Shown: in pieces, positions 1 through 9,001 of the stretch | Layout: each line of letters begins with the position of its first letter | Position numbering within the stretch: position 1 is the first letter of the stretch | NCBI RefSeq assembly: GCF_004827385.1 | Contig: NZ_SRXN01000026.1 | Location: 34,634 to 98,633 of the forward strand | From: Ensifer sp. MPMI2T | Lineage (GTDB): Bacteria > Pseudomonadota > Alphaproteobacteria > Rhizobiales > Rhizobiaceae | Direction of reading: 5' to 3' | Length of the DNA stretch: 64,000 nucleotides | Program-made: the position numbers and the translations under genes | Notes under the pieces: model-generated | Databases searched by the model: none | Seen by the model: the letters and a program-made list of their open reading frames with translations, nothing else | What the model was told of the DNA's origin: nothing

Positions 1-9
1 AGGCGCAAA

Positions 10-38
10 CAAAAAACGGGGCCGCATTGCGACCCCGT
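10..38 (-). terminator. Rho-independent terminator after the queuosine transporter gene
   Basis: On the minus strand, arms ACGGGG and CCCCGT enclose a further CGC/GCG pairing and are followed by a run of six T. It lies 28 bases after the stop codon of the minus-strand transporter gene, so it most likely ends that transcript. Confidence 0.75.
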
Positions 39-65
39 CAACATCGTTCCGTTCTTTGCTGGCCG

Positions 66-704
66 TTACGCGATGGCCTTGGCTGCCGGCATCGGCTTGA
101 TGACGCTCATCAGCGCTCCATAGGGCAAGAGCAGTACGATGCCGCAAAGGATCTTCACCAGAAGATCGCCGAGCGCCCACGAAATCCAGCGCGGCGCTCC
201 TGCTGCAAGCATGCCGAGCAGGGGAGCACCCTCGAGCGCAAAACTGTCATTCGGTCCAAGGAACACGAAGAACGGCGCGAAGGCGAAGGAGAAGAACATC
301 ACGGTGTCCAATGCCGAACCGACGAGTGAGCCGGCGAGCGGTGCTTGCCACCAGGTCTGCCGACGCAGCCGGTTGAACACGGAAATGTCGAGGAGCTGAC
401 CGAAGAGGAACGCCGAGCCGGAGGCGATCGCGATGCGCGGCGTCGCGAGGTAGATCGAGACCGTGACGCCGACGATAAAACCAGCGACGACCACGCGGCG
501 CGCGATGCGCGGACCGAAATGGCGGTTGGTCAGATCCGTGACGAGAAAGGCGAAGGGATAGCTGAAAGCGCCCCAGGTCCACAGGTCGCCGAGATTCATG
601 CCGGCAATGGAGCCCGGAAGCGGGTACTGGACAAGGAAATTCGACGCCACGACTACGAGGGTCATGAGCGTGACATAAATAAAAAACGTGCGGTTGATCA
701 GCAT
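66..704 (-). CDS. yhhQ: Queuosine precursor transporter (VUT family, YhhQ/COG1738)
   Basis: Predicted inner-membrane protein of 212 residues that takes up queuosine precursors (preQ0/preQ1) for tRNA modification. The sequence is almost entirely hydrophobic helices, with the family's N-terminal TM segment after MLINRTFF, a conserved LTNRHFGP-like loop (about residues 57-64) and a GSALD segment near residue 129, all typical of COG1738. The start at 704 (ATG) is preferred over an upstream in-frame codon at 776 because an AGGA lies 8 bases before it and the homologous region begins there. The upstream segment may fold into a preQ1-type pseudoknot covering this AUG (separate entry). It is followed by a strong terminator, so it is probably monocistronic. 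Confidence 0.88.
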   Translation of the reverse strand: MLINRTFFIYVTLMTLVVVASNFLVQYPLPGSIAGMNLGDLWTWGAFSYPFAFLVTDLTNRHFGPRIARRVVVAGFIVGVTVSIYLATPRIAIASGSAFLFGQLLDISVFNRLRRQTWWQAPLAGSLVGSALDTVMFFSFAFAPFFVFLGPNDSFALEGAPLLGMLAAGAPRWISWALGDLLVKILCGIVLLLPYGALMSVIKPMPAAKAIA

Positions 705-730
705 TTTTTTATCCTGGGTGATGCCACCAG
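701..730 (-). promoter_or_regulatory. Possible preQ1-I-like riboswitch overlapping the yhhQ start codon
   Basis: Read on the minus strand, a CUGG...CCAG stem encloses a loop containing GCAU. The stem is followed by an A-rich tail (GAUAAAAAA) and then AUGC, which includes the start codon and could pair with the loop GCAU. That gives an H-type pseudoknot of about 30 nt with a cytosine directly 5' of the second stem strand, the general design of preQ1-I aptamers. The stem has only four pairs and the loop is shorter than in characterised examples. The downstream gene is a known target class of preQ1 riboswitches. This is pattern-based inference. Confidence 0.35.
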
Positions 731-782
731 TTGGAGAAACCGAGACCGGTTGCTTACCGGCGGATGAATAGGTCACGACACG

Positions 783-815
783 AGAAAAAGGCTTGCCGGA
801 CGAGCCCGCAAGCCT
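783..815 (-). terminator. Rho-independent terminator of rpmB
   Basis: Perfect 8-bp arms AGGCTTGC / GCAAGCCT are followed on the minus strand by TTTTTCTC. It sits about 30 bases after the rpmB stop codon. Confidence 0.8.
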
Positions 816-844
816 TCAAGTCTTGTCGGAAGAGCTGGCGCCGA

Positions 845-1135
845 TCAGGCTGCTTCAGCGGTCTTCTTGACGATCTGGCGGCGCAGCAGACGAGCACGCA
901 TGCTCAGCTCGTTCTCGTCAGCCTTCAGCAGGAAGGCGTCGAGGCCACCGCGGTGTTCGACGGAGCGGAGAGCGGCCGCGGAAACGCGCAGACGGAAGCG
1001 CTGGCCGAGAGCATCGGAAATCAGGGTGACGTTGCACAGGTTCGGGAGGAACTTGCGCTTGGTCTTGTTGTTGGCGTGGCTGACATTGTGGCCCGACTGG
1101 ACGCCCTTGCCGGTCAATTCGCAACTACGGGACAT
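845..1135 (-). CDS. rpmB: 50S ribosomal protein L28
   Basis: 96 residues, normal for alphaproteobacterial L28. The N-terminus [23 protein letters not shown] is the family signature, followed by a basic RRFLPNL-like stretch (here [13 protein letters not shown]) and the [22 protein letters not shown] region. It is a structural component of the large ribosomal subunit. It is monocistronic, with a consensus sigma70 promoter upstream at 1232-1260 and a terminator downstream. It has alanine/arginine-rich C-terminal residues as usual. No zinc-binding cysteine pairs are present, so this is the zinc-free form. Confidence 0.97.
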   Translation of the reverse strand: MSRSCELTGKGVQSGHNVSHANNKTKRKFLPNLCNVTLISDALGQRFRLRVSAAALRSVEHRGGLDAFLLKADENELSMRARLLRRQIVKKTAEAA

Positions 1136-1231
1136 GGTGCACCTATTCTCTTTATATCGCCGCCGGACAATGCGGTAGCGGGCCCAGAGCCCAGGCCGCG
1201 TTCCTGTTGGCCATTATTGGAAAGTCGCGGT

Positions 1232-1260
1232 TCTATAGTCACAGAAGGCCTGCCAGTCAA
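1232..1260 (-). promoter_or_regulatory. Sigma70 promoter of rpmB
   Basis: On the minus strand TTGACT (1260-1255), a 17-base spacer and TATAGA (1237-1232). The predicted start is near 1225, giving a 90-base leader before rpmB. Confidence 0.7.
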
Positions 1261-1503
1261 GCCAAACCCTGCGCATTCTCGAAAAACCGCAAGGCGATCG
1301 CTGCCGCTGATACAATAATCTCCGTCGATACCCATTCCAAGCCGCTATTCACTGCGCTATTTCTCTCAAAACGCCGTGCCACGGAAGGTGCCGCTCGTTC
1401 TCCTTTGCGGCAGCCGGATTTTGAGCAATTGGCGCAAAAAAAGCCGCAAACCGCTTGCATCCCAGAGGATCGCAACGGCTAAGGAACGACAGGGCTTTCG
1501 GGC
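1261..1503. other. Intergenic region without recognised gene
   Basis: This stretch lies upstream of the rpmB promoter and before the DUF3108 gene. Short open frames on both strands lack ribosome binding sites and recognisable composition. It presumably holds the promoter of the plus-strand gene at 1504; I see no clear -35/-10 pair. Confidence 0.5.
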
Positions 1504-2280
1504 ATGAAAAGGCGCAATGGCTTCCGGGCATCAGCATTGCTGACTGCCATGATGTTTTCCACAGCATCCCTGGCTGCGGATATCGAGCATCAAACGGATT
1601 ACAGTATTGCGCTTGCCGGCTTGCCTTTGGCACGCGCCACTTTTCACACCCAACTTGTAAAGAATCGCTACACGATTTCCGGCACGCTGAATTCCGCAGG
1701 ACTCGTCGACATCATCAGCCGCACGTCCGGCCAGACACGCGTTTCCGGGGTGATCGCGAATGATCATCTGCGCGCCTCGCAATATTCGATGTCCTATCGC
1801 AGTGGCAGAAAGTCACGCGCAATCAGCGTGACATTCCGCAACGGCAATGTCGTGCGCGCGAGCATGACCCCGAAACGCAACCCGCTGCCGAAGAACTGGG
1901 TGCCGGTGACGAGCCGTGACATGCGCAACGTGCTGGACCCGCTCTCCGGGCTGATCATTCCGGGGAAGAGCAGGGTCTGCCCCAACACCCTGCCGATCTT
2001 CGATGGCGAATCGCGGCTCGACATCAAGCTCTCGCCCAAGGGGACCCGAAGCTTCAAGACCAGGGGGTTCGAGGGCGAAGTCATCGTCTGCGGTGTCCGC
2101 TTCGTGCCGAAGGCGGGATACAGGAAGGGTCGCGAGGATGTCGAATATCTGCGCCGGCTGGAGACGATGGAGGTCTGGTTTGCAAGAGCGCCGTCCGTCG
2201 ATGTTTATGCCCCGGTCTATGTCCGCATCCCGACAAAGCTTGGTCCCGTGACCGTTTCCGCGACGCGATTCGGAGGGTGA
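1504..2280 (+). CDS. Exported DUF3108 domain protein
   Basis: 258 residues with a signal peptide: basic MKRRNGFR, a hydrophobic core and an ASLAA cleavage-type site near residue 24. The mature part (about 25-258) matches the DUF3108 pattern of periplasmic beta-rich proteins (DYSIALAGLPLARATF at the start; later VEVWFARAPSVDVYAPVYVRIPTKLG-like end). The function of the family is unknown; it is widespread in alphaproteobacteria and predicted to be periplasmic. It stands alone, followed by a CGTCCGT/ACGGACG hairpin and a RIME. Function is not inferred further. Confidence 0.8.
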   Translation: MKRRNGFRASALLTAMMFSTASLAADIEHQTDYSIALAGLPLARATFHTQLVKNRYTISGTLNSAGLVDIISRTSGQTRVSGVIANDHLRASQYSMSYRSGRKSRAISVTFRNGNVVRASMTPKRNPLPKNWVPVTSRDMRNVLDPLSGLIIPGKSRVCPNTLPIFDGESRLDIKLSPKGTRSFKTRGFEGEVIVCGVRFVPKAGYRKGREDVEYLRRLETMEVWFARAPSVDVYAPVYVRIPTKLGPVTVSATRFGG

Positions 2281-2325
2281 TCGATCCCGAAATTCTCTTT
2301 CGTCCGTAGCGAACGGACGCCAACT

Positions 2326-2430
2326 ACAGCGCCGCGCGTCTTGTTAGACGCGCAAAGGACGCTGTAGCACCTTGAATTGCTGCATGTTTTTATCCTTAAA
2401 TCGGCAACGATTTAAGGAAACATGCAGTAG
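2326..2430 (+). repeat. RIME copy A (complete)
   Basis: Two adjacent palindromes. The first (2326-2365) has ACAGCG/CGCTGT outer and GCGCGTCT/AGACGCGC inner arms. The second (2380-2427) has CTGCATGTTT/AAACATGCAG ends and CCTTAAATCG/CGATTTAAGG inside. This is the layout of the Rhizobium-specific intergenic mosaic element. Confidence 0.85.
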
Positions 2431-2488
2431 CAATGCATGATTGATTTGACGCGGCTTTCACGCACGTGAGCCGGGCGTGGGGGCAAGA

Positions 2489-3379
2489 ATGAAATTCAAG
2501 GCAACGCTGATCGGTTTTTCCGCGATCCTGATGTGGTCGCTGCTTGCGCTCTTTACTGCCGCGTCGGGCAAAATGCCGCCGTTCCAGCTGTCGGCGATCT
2601 GCTTCCTCATCGGCAGCCTACCGGGCATCGTCGTGCTTGCGTTGAAGCCGGAGCGCTTCGCGCTCCTGAAACAGCCGGCCAAGGTCTGGATCACCGGCAT
2701 TGCCGGGCTTTTCGGCTATCACTTTCTCTATTTCACCGCGCTTCGCAACGCCCCGGCCGTAGAGGCGGGCCTGATTGCCTATCTCTGGCCGCTGCTGATC
2801 GTGGTCGGCTCAGCGCTGCTGCCGGGTGAGAAGCTTCGCTGGTATCACATCGCCGGCGCGCTCGCGGGACTTGGCGGCACGATCCTGATCGTCGCCCGCA
2901 ATGGCGTCGCCTTCGACGAAGCCTATACGGTCGGTTACGGCGCGGCATTCCTCTGCGCCTTCACCTGGTCGGGCTATTCCCTGCTGACGCGCCGCTTCGA
3001 CGCGGTTTCGACCGATGTCGTCACGGGTTTCTGCCTTGCGACGTCCATCCTTTCCTTCCTCTGCCATCTCGGCCTCGAAACGACCGTCTGGCCGCAGACG
3101 GCTTTCGAGTGGCTGGCAGTCGCCGGATTGGGCCTCTTGCCGGTCGGCGCGGCGTTCTATGCCTGGGACTTCGGCGTGAAGAACGGAGACATCCAGCTTC
3201 TCGGCGTTGCAAGCTATGCCGCACCGGTTCTCTCGACGCTCGTCCTGATCCTGTTCGGCTTTGCGGACCCCTCCTGGCGTATTGCCGCGGCCTGCATGCT
3301 TGTCACCGGCGGAGCCGTGCTGGCGGCGAGGGACATGATCTTTCGCAAAAGGATCGCTGCCCTGCAGCCGGCGGAGTAG
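2489..3379 (+). CDS. DMT family exporter (EamA type, YddG-like)
   Basis: 296 residues with about ten hydrophobic helices arranged as two EamA repeats (roughly residues 5-135 and 145-290). The opening (KATLIGFSAILMWSLLALF) and the YFTALRNAPAVEAGLIAYLWPLLIV segment around residue 80-105 are characteristic of drug/metabolite transporters and resemble aromatic amino acid exporter YddG. Predicted substrate efflux across the inner membrane; the substrate is not known here. ATG at 2489 after GTGGGGGCAAGA is preferred to a GTG four codons upstream. It stands alone between RIME A and a rhizobial palindromic repeat; a paralogue of this kind is common in the genus. Confidence 0.88.
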   Translation: MKFKATLIGFSAILMWSLLALFTAASGKMPPFQLSAICFLIGSLPGIVVLALKPERFALLKQPAKVWITGIAGLFGYHFLYFTALRNAPAVEAGLIAYLWPLLIVVGSALLPGEKLRWYHIAGALAGLGGTILIVARNGVAFDEAYTVGYGAAFLCAFTWSGYSLLTRRFDAVSTDVVTGFCLATSILSFLCHLGLETTVWPQTAFEWLAVAGLGLLPVGAAFYAWDFGVKNGDIQLLGVASYAAPVLSTLVLILFGFADPSWRIAAACMLVTGGAVLAARDMIFRKRIAALQPAE

Positions 3380-3394
3380 CTGCAAGGAAATCGC

Positions 3395-3515
3395 ACCTCA
3401 CCTGCAGGCGGGGAGAGGGGACTTTTGGGCGGAGCGCTGCCGCGCGTCTCCTTCGCCCCGCTTGCGGGGAGAAAGTGGCCGGCAGGCCGGAGAGGGCGGA
3501 GACGGAAACCCTGTC
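3395..3515. repeat. GC-rich rhizobial intergenic palindrome cluster
   Basis: Contains CCTGCAGG, CCCCGCttGCGGGG and GGCCggcaGGCC hairpins in the order usual for a dispersed repeat found between convergent genes in rhizobia. It fills the gap between the DMT exporter and the convergent cupin gene. Confidence 0.55.
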
Positions 3516-3520
3516 TTGCC

Positions 3521-3961
3521 TCATTCCTCAGGCGGCTGCCACTCGGGTGCCGCCATCTCGAATGCGGAAAAGTCGAATCCGGGCGCCACGGTGCAGCCGA
3601 CAAGTGTCCAGTTTCCGAGTGAGGCGGCCGACTGCCACCAATTGGCGGGAACGACGTGTTGCGGCCTTTCGCCCTCAAGCAGATCCGGACCAAGACGGAA
3701 CCGCGAGGCCGGCTTGGACGGCTCGGCGACGCTGAGCTCGAGAGGGGCACCCGCGTAATAGTGCCAGATTTCGGCCGCGTCGCGCACGCGATGCCAGTGC
3801 GAGCGCTCGCCCTTTTCGAGCAGATAGTAGATCGCCGTCGAGTGGCTGCGTGGCGCGCCACCATCGCGAAAGGTCTCCACGTACCAGCCGCCCTCCGGAT
3901 GCCTCGCCAATCCAAGCGCGTCGACGATTGCGGCCGGCGTGAGATGCCGCGAGACGTCCAT
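3521..3961 (-). CDS. Cupin superfamily protein, DUF985 (cupin_5)
   Basis: 146 residues. It begins LTPAAIVDALGLARHPEGGWYVETFRD, the hallmark of the DUF985 family, followed by the STAIYYLLEKGERSHWHRVRDAAEIWHYYAGAPLEL cupin strand motif (about residues 41-75) and a WWQSAASLGNWTLVGCTVAPGFDF C-terminal strand set. It is a small beta-barrel fold; the natural ligand is unknown. The start codon overlaps the stop of gloB (ATGA), so it is translationally coupled to the glyoxalase II gene and forms a two-gene operon with it. Catalytic role is not assigned. Confidence 0.9.
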   Translation of the reverse strand: MDVSRHLTPAAIVDALGLARHPEGGWYVETFRDGGAPRSHSTAIYYLLEKGERSHWHRVRDAAEIWHYYAGAPLELSVAEPSKPASRFRLGPDLLEGERPQHVVPANWWQSAASLGNWTLVGCTVAPGFDFSAFEMAAPEWQPPEE

Positions 3962-4731
3962 CAGAAATTATCCTTGCGCTTGCGGATCTCTGCAAACACT
4001 TCCGGGTCGCTCGCTCTCTCCATGCCGAGATGCTTGCGGATCTTCTGGTCGCCTGCGCGAAGGAACGGGTTGGTCCGCTTTTCGAGGCCGATCGTCGTCG
4101 GCGCGGTGAACCCGCCGTCCGATCGCGTCTCCTCGATTTCGGCGGCACGCGTCTTGAGCGCTGCGTTTTCGGGATCGATCGTCACAGCAAAATGCGCATT
4201 GCTGAGTGTGTACTCGTGGCCGAAATAAACGGCGGTGTCGTCCGGAAGCGCCATCAGCCGGTTCAGCGATTGCCACATCGTCTCGGCCGTTCCTTCGAAC
4301 AGCCGCCCACAGCCGAGCGCAAACAGCGTGTCCGCTGCAAACAGCAACTTGTCCTTCGGGAAATGAAAGCAGATGTGGCCGGCGGTATGTCCCGGCGTTT
4401 CGATGACCTCGACCGGATGTCCGGCAAAGTCGAAGCGGTCTCCTTGGCCGACGCTCCTGTCGACGCCGGGAATCTTCGATGACTCACCTTTTGGCCCGAT
4501 GATCGTGACGCCGAAGCGTTCCTTGAGGCTGACATTCGCCGCCACGTGGTCGCCATGGTGATGGGTCGTCAGGATATGCGTGAGGCGCCAGCCCCGTCGC
4601 TCCAGGGTGTCGAGAATCGGTCGTTCTTCCGGAGCATCGATCGATGCCGTCGCACCGCTTGCCGGATCATGGAGAAGCACACCAAAATTATCTGTGCGGC
4701 AGAGGAAGAGGTCGAGTTCGAGCGCGGCCAT
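3961..4731 (-). CDS. gloB: Hydroxyacylglutathione hydrolase (glyoxalase II)
   Basis: 256 residues, standard length. Metallo-beta-lactamase fold with the metal motif THHHGDH (about residues 56-62), a second histidine in ETPGHTAGH (111-119), an aspartate in FAADTLF and the late FGHEYT motif. The C-terminal part (about 170-256) carries the glutathione-binding region with KRTNPFLR. It hydrolyses S-lactoylglutathione to lactate and glutathione, the second step of methylglyoxal detoxification, in the cytoplasm. GGAGG lies 8 bases before the ATG. It is divergent from the methyltransferase at 4842 and coupled to the downstream cupin gene. Confidence 0.96.
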   Translation of the reverse strand: MAALELDLFLCRTDNFGVLLHDPASGATASIDAPEERPILDTLERRGWRLTHILTTHHHGDHVAANVSLKERFGVTIIGPKGESSKIPGVDRSVGQGDRFDFAGHPVEVIETPGHTAGHICFHFPKDKLLFAADTLFALGCGRLFEGTAETMWQSLNRLMALPDDTAVYFGHEYTLSNAHFAVTIDPENAALKTRAAEIEETRSDGGFTAPTTIGLEKRTNPFLRAGDQKIRKHLGMERASDPEVFAEIRKRKDNF

Positions 4732-4841
4732 GATGAGGTCCTCCGATCGGGCGTGACGCGAGATGCGGGCGAAACTGTGTCCGCCCCGCTCCAGCCGAAT
4801 GTAGCGAGGCTCGCCTTGAAGTCTACCGTTCCAAAGCTAAC

Positions 4842-5615
4842 ATGTTGGCCATGCATACGGATATCGTCGATCTTCGCCAATTTTATCATTCCGAGCTGGG
4901 CCGGATGGCGGAGCATTCCGTCAGCATGGCGCTTTCTTCGGTCTGGGCGCGTTTGCCTGAGGAGCGGCTGGTCGGCCTCGGCTATGCCGTGCCCTATCTT
5001 GAACGTTTCCGCACGGACACCGAGCGGACCTTCGCCTTCATGCCGGCCGGGCAGGGGGCGGTGAATTGGCCTGTCGCCGAATTGTCTTCGACGGCGCTGG
5101 TCTTCGACGAGGAACTGCCATTGCCTGACGCTTCGATCGACCGCGTGCTGATGGTTCATTCTTTGGAATTCGCCGAAAGCCCGCGCGAAACGATGAAGGA
5201 GATCTGGCGCGTTCTCGCCCCCGGCGGCCGGCTGGTCATCGTCGTGCCGAATCGCCGCGGCGTCTGGGCACGGATGGAGCACACCCCTTTCGGCTCGGGA
5301 CGGCCCTATTCGCGCGGTCAGCTGACGGCGCTTCTGCGCGAGACGAATTTCACGCCCGGCGCCACTTCCGAGGCTCTGTTCTTTCCTCCATCGAAGCGCA
5401 AGGTCGTCCTTCGTCTGCGGCGCAGCCTGGAGCGGTTCGGGCGGTCGCTGTGGCCGGTGTTTTCCGGGGTGATTATCGTCGAGGCGCAAAAGCGGCTCTA
5501 TCAGGGCCTGCCGGTTGCTGTCCGCGCCTCGCGCCGGGTCTTCGTGCCGGTGCTGGCGCCGCATGGCGTACCGAGCACACGCAACCGGCCGGTGCTGCCG
5601 ACCAAGGCACTGTAG
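4842..5615 (+). CDS. Class I SAM-dependent methyltransferase
   Basis: 257 residues. The methyltransferase_11-type region is centred on the segment [54 protein letters not shown] (about residues 100-155), with the post-motif strand and the [11 protein letters not shown] loop clear. Motif I is degenerate. The substrate is unknown. ATG at 4842 or 4851 are both possible. Conserved alphaproteobacterial context: divergent from gloB and about 80 bases upstream of hisC-tyrC. The family is often annotated only as a methyltransferase and nothing here narrows it. Confidence 0.85.
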   Translation: MLAMHTDIVDLRQFYHSELGRMAEHSVSMALSSVWARLPEERLVGLGYAVPYLERFRTDTERTFAFMPAGQGAVNWPVAELSSTALVFDEELPLPDASIDRVLMVHSLEFAESPRETMKEIWRVLAPGGRLVIVVPNRRGVWARMEHTPFGSGRPYSRGQLTALLRETNFTPGATSEALFFPPSKRKVVLRLRRSLERFGRSLWPVFSGVIIVEAQKRLYQGLPVAVRASRRVFVPVLAPHGVPSTRNRPVLPTKAL

Positions 5616-5697
5616 TCGCGCAGGCTTGCCGCACTCGACAAATTTCCTCCGCCCGGCTATTGGCTTTGCCACATTTCCTCCCGTGAAAGCCGATCCG

Positions 5698-6804
5698 ATG
5701 AACCTTGTTTCAAAGAGCCCGCAGCCGCGTCCCGGAATTCTGGACATTGCCGCCTATGTGCCGGGCAAGGAACATGCGCCGGGCGTTGCCAAGGTCTACA
5801 AGCTTTCGTCGAACGAGACGCCGCTCGGCGCCAGCCCGCGCGCGATCGAGGCGTTCCAGAAGGCGGCTTTCAATCTCGAACGTTATCCGGACGGCCAGGC
5901 GCACGCGCTGAAGGATGCGATCGCTGCGGTTCACGGCCTCAATCCGGCCAATATCGTTTGCGGCAACGGTTCCGACGAGCTGCTCGGGCTGCTCTGCCAC
6001 ACCTATCTCGGCCCGGGCGACGAGGGGATCATTACGGAGCACGGCTTCCTCGTCTACAAGATCCAGATCATGGCGGCGGGCGCCACAGCGGTTACGGTCA
6101 AGGAAAAGGACGCACGTGTCGATGTCGACGCGATCCTTGCGGCGGTGACGGAGCGGACGAAGATCGTCTTCATCGCCAATCCAGCCAACCCGACCGGCAC
6201 CTATATCCCCGTGGACGAAGTCCGCCGGCTGCACGCGAGCCTTCCCTCCGGCGTGTTGCTTGTGCTCGACGCTGCCTATGCGGAATATGTCCGACGCAAC
6301 GACTATGAGGCGGGCCTTGAAGTGGTGTCGGCCAATCGCAACGTCGTGATGACGCGGACGTTCTCGAAGATCTACGGGCTCGCCGGGCTTCGTATCGGCT
6401 GGATGTTTGCCCCGCGCGAGATCGTGGACGCCGTGGACCGCGTGCGTGGCCCGTTCAATCTCAATGCGCCGGCGATTGCGGCGGGCGCGGCAGCGATCCG
6501 CGACCAGGCCTTCATCGCCGCCGCGGTCGATCACAATCTTACTTGGCTCGCGAAAGTCACCGCGGCCTTGCAGGAAATCGGCCTGCGGGTGACGCCTTCG
6601 GTCACCAACTTCGTGCTGATCCATTTTCCGGAGACAGGCGGGAAATCGGCGGAGGAGGCGGACGCGTTCCTGACGGCTCGCGGTTTCATCCTGCGCGCCG
6701 TGCGCGCTTACGGTTTTCCCAATGCACTCCGCATGACCATCGGTTCCGAGGAAGCAAACGAAGGCGTCATCGCCGCACTGACTGAATTCATGGGACAAGA
6801 ATGA
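5698..6804 (+). CDS. hisC: Histidinol-phosphate / aromatic aminotransferase
   Basis: 368 residues, PLP fold type I. Visible landmarks are [10 protein letters not shown] (N-terminal arm), [11 protein letters not shown], the NPANPTGTY motif (about residue 162), [10 protein letters not shown] and the PLP lysine in [17 protein letters not shown] (lysine near residue 222). It transfers an amino group to imidazole acetol phosphate, and members next to tyrC often also serve phenylalanine/tyrosine synthesis. The start at 5698 (ATG) is chosen because upstream in-frame sequence overlaps the methyltransferase gene and is not homologous. Its stop overlaps the tyrC start (ATGATG), so the two are co-translated. 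A second hisC is likely elsewhere in the genome (inference). Confidence 0.93.
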   Translation: MNLVSKSPQPRPGILDIAAYVPGKEHAPGVAKVYKLSSNETPLGASPRAIEAFQKAAFNLERYPDGQAHALKDAIAAVHGLNPANIVCGNGSDELLGLLCHTYLGPGDEGIITEHGFLVYKIQIMAAGATAVTVKEKDARVDVDAILAAVTERTKIVFIANPANPTGTYIPVDEVRRLHASLPSGVLLVLDAAYAEYVRRNDYEAGLEVVSANRNVVMTRTFSKIYGLAGLRIGWMFAPREIVDAVDRVRGPFNLNAPAIAAGAAAIRDQAFIAAAVDHNLTWLAKVTAALQEIGLRVTPSVTNFVLIHFPETGGKSAEEADAFLTARGFILRAVRAYGFPNALRMTIGSEEANEGVIAALTEFMGQE

Positions 6805-7727
6805 TGGCTCAACAGTTCGATACGATCGCCCTCGTCGGCATTGGCCTGATCGGATCGTCGATCGCCCGGGAAATCCGCGAGAAGCAGCTTGCCGGTACGC
6901 TCGTCGTTTCGACGCGGAGTGCGGCGACGCTTACCCGGGCCGAGCAGCTCGGTCTCGGCGACCGCTACACGCTTTCGGCAGCCGAGGCGGTCAAGGATGC
7001 CGACCTCGTCGTCGTTTCGGTGCCGGTCGGTGCTTCCGGTGCCGTCGCCGCGGAAATCGCGGCGCATCTGAAGCCCGGTGCGATCGTTACCGATGTTGGT
7101 TCCACAAAGGGCTCCGTGATCGCGCAGATGGCGCCGCACCTGCCCGACACGGTCCATTTCATTCCCGGCCACCCGATCGCGGGCACCGAGCATTCTGGCC
7201 CCGATGCCGGGTTCGTCGGACTTTTCCGCGGACGCTGGTGCATCCTGACGCCGCCCGCCGGCGCCGACGAAGAGGCCATCGCGAAGCTCAGGCTTTTCTG
7301 GGAGACAATGGGCTCGATGGTCGATGAGATGGATCCGGAGCATCACGACAAGGTGCTGGCGATCGTCTCGCACGTTCCGCACATCATAGCCTACAACATC
7401 GTCGGTACGGCAGATGACCTGGAAGCGGTCACCGAGTCCGAGGTCATCAAATATTCGGCATCGGGCTTCCGCGACTTCACGCGCCTCGCGGCCTCGGACC
7501 CGACCATGTGGCGTGACGTCTGCCTGCACAACAAGGACGCGATCCTTGAAATGCTCGCCCGCTTTTCCGAGGACCTTGCCTACCTGCAGCGAGCGATCCG
7601 CTGGGGTGACGGCGACAAGCTGTTCGATCTCTTCACCCGCACGCGGGCGATCCGTCGCTCGATCATCCAGGCGGGCCAGGACACGGCCATGCCGGACTTC
7701 GGCCGGCACGCGATGGATCCCAAATAA
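6801..7727 (+). CDS. tyrC: Prephenate/arogenate (cyclohexadienyl) dehydrogenase
   Basis: 308 residues. Rossmann NAD(P) motif [13 protein letters not shown] at residues 12-24, then [21 protein letters not shown], the catalytic-site histidine in [14 protein letters not shown] (about residues 115-128) and the helical dimerisation half ending in [18 protein letters not shown]. It converts prephenate and/or arogenate to the tyrosine precursor by oxidative decarboxylation. No ACT domain is present, so feedback regulation by tyrosine through such a domain is not expected. It overlaps hisC by four bases, which supports a joint role in tyrosine synthesis. Confidence 0.94.
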   Translation: MMAQQFDTIALVGIGLIGSSIAREIREKQLAGTLVVSTRSAATLTRAEQLGLGDRYTLSAAEAVKDADLVVVSVPVGASGAVAAEIAAHLKPGAIVTDVGSTKGSVIAQMAPHLPDTVHFIPGHPIAGTEHSGPDAGFVGLFRGRWCILTPPAGADEEAIAKLRLFWETMGSMVDEMDPEHHDKVLAIVSHVPHIIAYNIVGTADDLEAVTESEVIKYSASGFRDFTRLAASDPTMWRDVCLHNKDAILEMLARFSEDLAYLQRAIRWGDGDKLFDLFTRTRAIRRSIIQAGQDTAMPDFGRHAMDPK

Positions 7728-7737
7728 TCGGTATTCT

Positions 7738-8751
7738 TCAGAGCGGCGGCAATACGCCGACCGGAATGAAGGCCAGGAAGGCGGTACCGTCGCGGACGTT
7801 GAGCTTCACCGTCGCCTCATTCTTGCCGCCGCCAAGCGCTGTCAGCATGTTGGCGATGTTGTTGATCAGTTCCGTTTCGTCCGGAACCACCTTCACGAGG
7901 CTCGCTCGCCAGGCATCGATATTCATCATGGTCAGCGAGAATTCGCCGGAAATCAGGCCCTGATCATTTACCGAAAACGGGCCCGAAAGCTTCGCGCTCA
8001 TTCCATCGCCCGCGTCCAGGGTCAAGTGACGAAGTTCGCCGCTGCTGCCGCGAAGCATGTGCTCTGAAATGGCACCCGCCTGCATCCACCCGGCCTTGCC
8101 GACGACGGTGACGTCCGCTGCGAGATCGACGGGGGCGGCGAGGCTCGGCCCTTGCTGCGGGCGCAGATCGAGCTTCTCCACGCTCAGGGCAGCGTCGAGG
8201 TCTTCGCCGTTCTGGCGAAGGTGCAACTCGCCGTGGCTTGCGCCAAAACCCAGGCTGTCGCCCGTCAGCGGCCAACGCGCCGTTCCCGTGAGATTGTCAT
8301 AGGCGATCGACGTGCGGTCGAGGCCCGACATCGTCGCCTTGAGGCTGGCTTGCAGCAGCGTCCAGTCGGCCGAGAGCGTCAGGCCGGGCGACATGCGGAC
8401 CTCGGCGGGACCGTCGAGTTCGACGACGGCGTGCCCCGGCTGATAGACCTGGGCGGCTGTTCTCAAGGCACCGAAGGATGCGGAGGCGCCGCGAACACTG
8501 TCGTCGAGCCGCAGCTTGTCGCAGAAGAGGCCGATGCGGAACGGGAAGCCGCGCACGTCCATCGCCGTGCACTCACCACCAAGACCGTTCTCTCGCTTTT
8601 CCAAGAGGTAGGTCGTCAGTCGCTTTTCGATCTGGTCGGCGGCAAGGAACCAGCCGGCGGAATAAATGCCGGCGGCAAGCACGATGCCCACTGTCAGCCA
8701 GAGAAATTTCCTGCCGGCTGGTGATCCGTTGGCGACATCGGTGACGGTCAT
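7738..8751 (-). CDS. DUF2125 domain protein, membrane anchored
   Basis: 337 residues. One TM helix near the N-terminus (KFLWLTVGIVLAAGIYSAGWFLAADQIEK, about residues 15-40) is followed by a large periplasmic domain with the DUF2125 signature GGECTAMDVRGFPFRIGLFCDKLRLDD (two cysteines that could form a disulfide). Repeated beta-strand pattern resembles AsmA-like proteins; function unknown. An upstream TTG at 8769 is also in frame, but the ATG at 8751 gives the usual N-terminus. It is convergent with tyrC, with only ten bases between stops. Confidence 0.85.
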   Translation of the reverse strand: MTVTDVANGSPAGRKFLWLTVGIVLAAGIYSAGWFLAADQIEKRLTTYLLEKRENGLGGECTAMDVRGFPFRIGLFCDKLRLDDSVRGASASFGALRTAAQVYQPGHAVVELDGPAEVRMSPGLTLSADWTLLQASLKATMSGLDRTSIAYDNLTGTARWPLTGDSLGFGASHGELHLRQNGEDLDAALSVEKLDLRPQQGPSLAAPVDLAADVTVVGKAGWMQAGAISEHMLRGSSGELRHLTLDAGDGMSAKLSGPFSVNDQGLISGEFSLTMMNIDAWRASLVKVVPDETELINNIANMLTALGGGKNEATVKLNVRDGTAFLAFIPVGVLPPL

Positions 8752-9001
8752 TCTAATCGCGTACTCCAATTATTGCTGTGGCGGGAACCGATTCGGATCA
8801 TTGTGATCGAAGGTGGAGGCTGAAAAACGACTGCGCGTTTTTCTCATTCCATTCCGGGTGGCGGTTGCCGATCCTGCAAACTATTTTCCATTCCTGTATA
8901 TGGTTGCCGGCCTCCTCTTCCGTGTGCCGACGAAGTTTCGGCTTGATCGATCGCGACAGCGCTGGCGAATGATGCGACACGTGGCAGGCGGCTAAGATTG
9001 A

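Noticed and set aside
1207..1482. Small frames in the rpmB upstream region
   Set aside because: They run through the rpmB promoter and lack ribosome binding sites.
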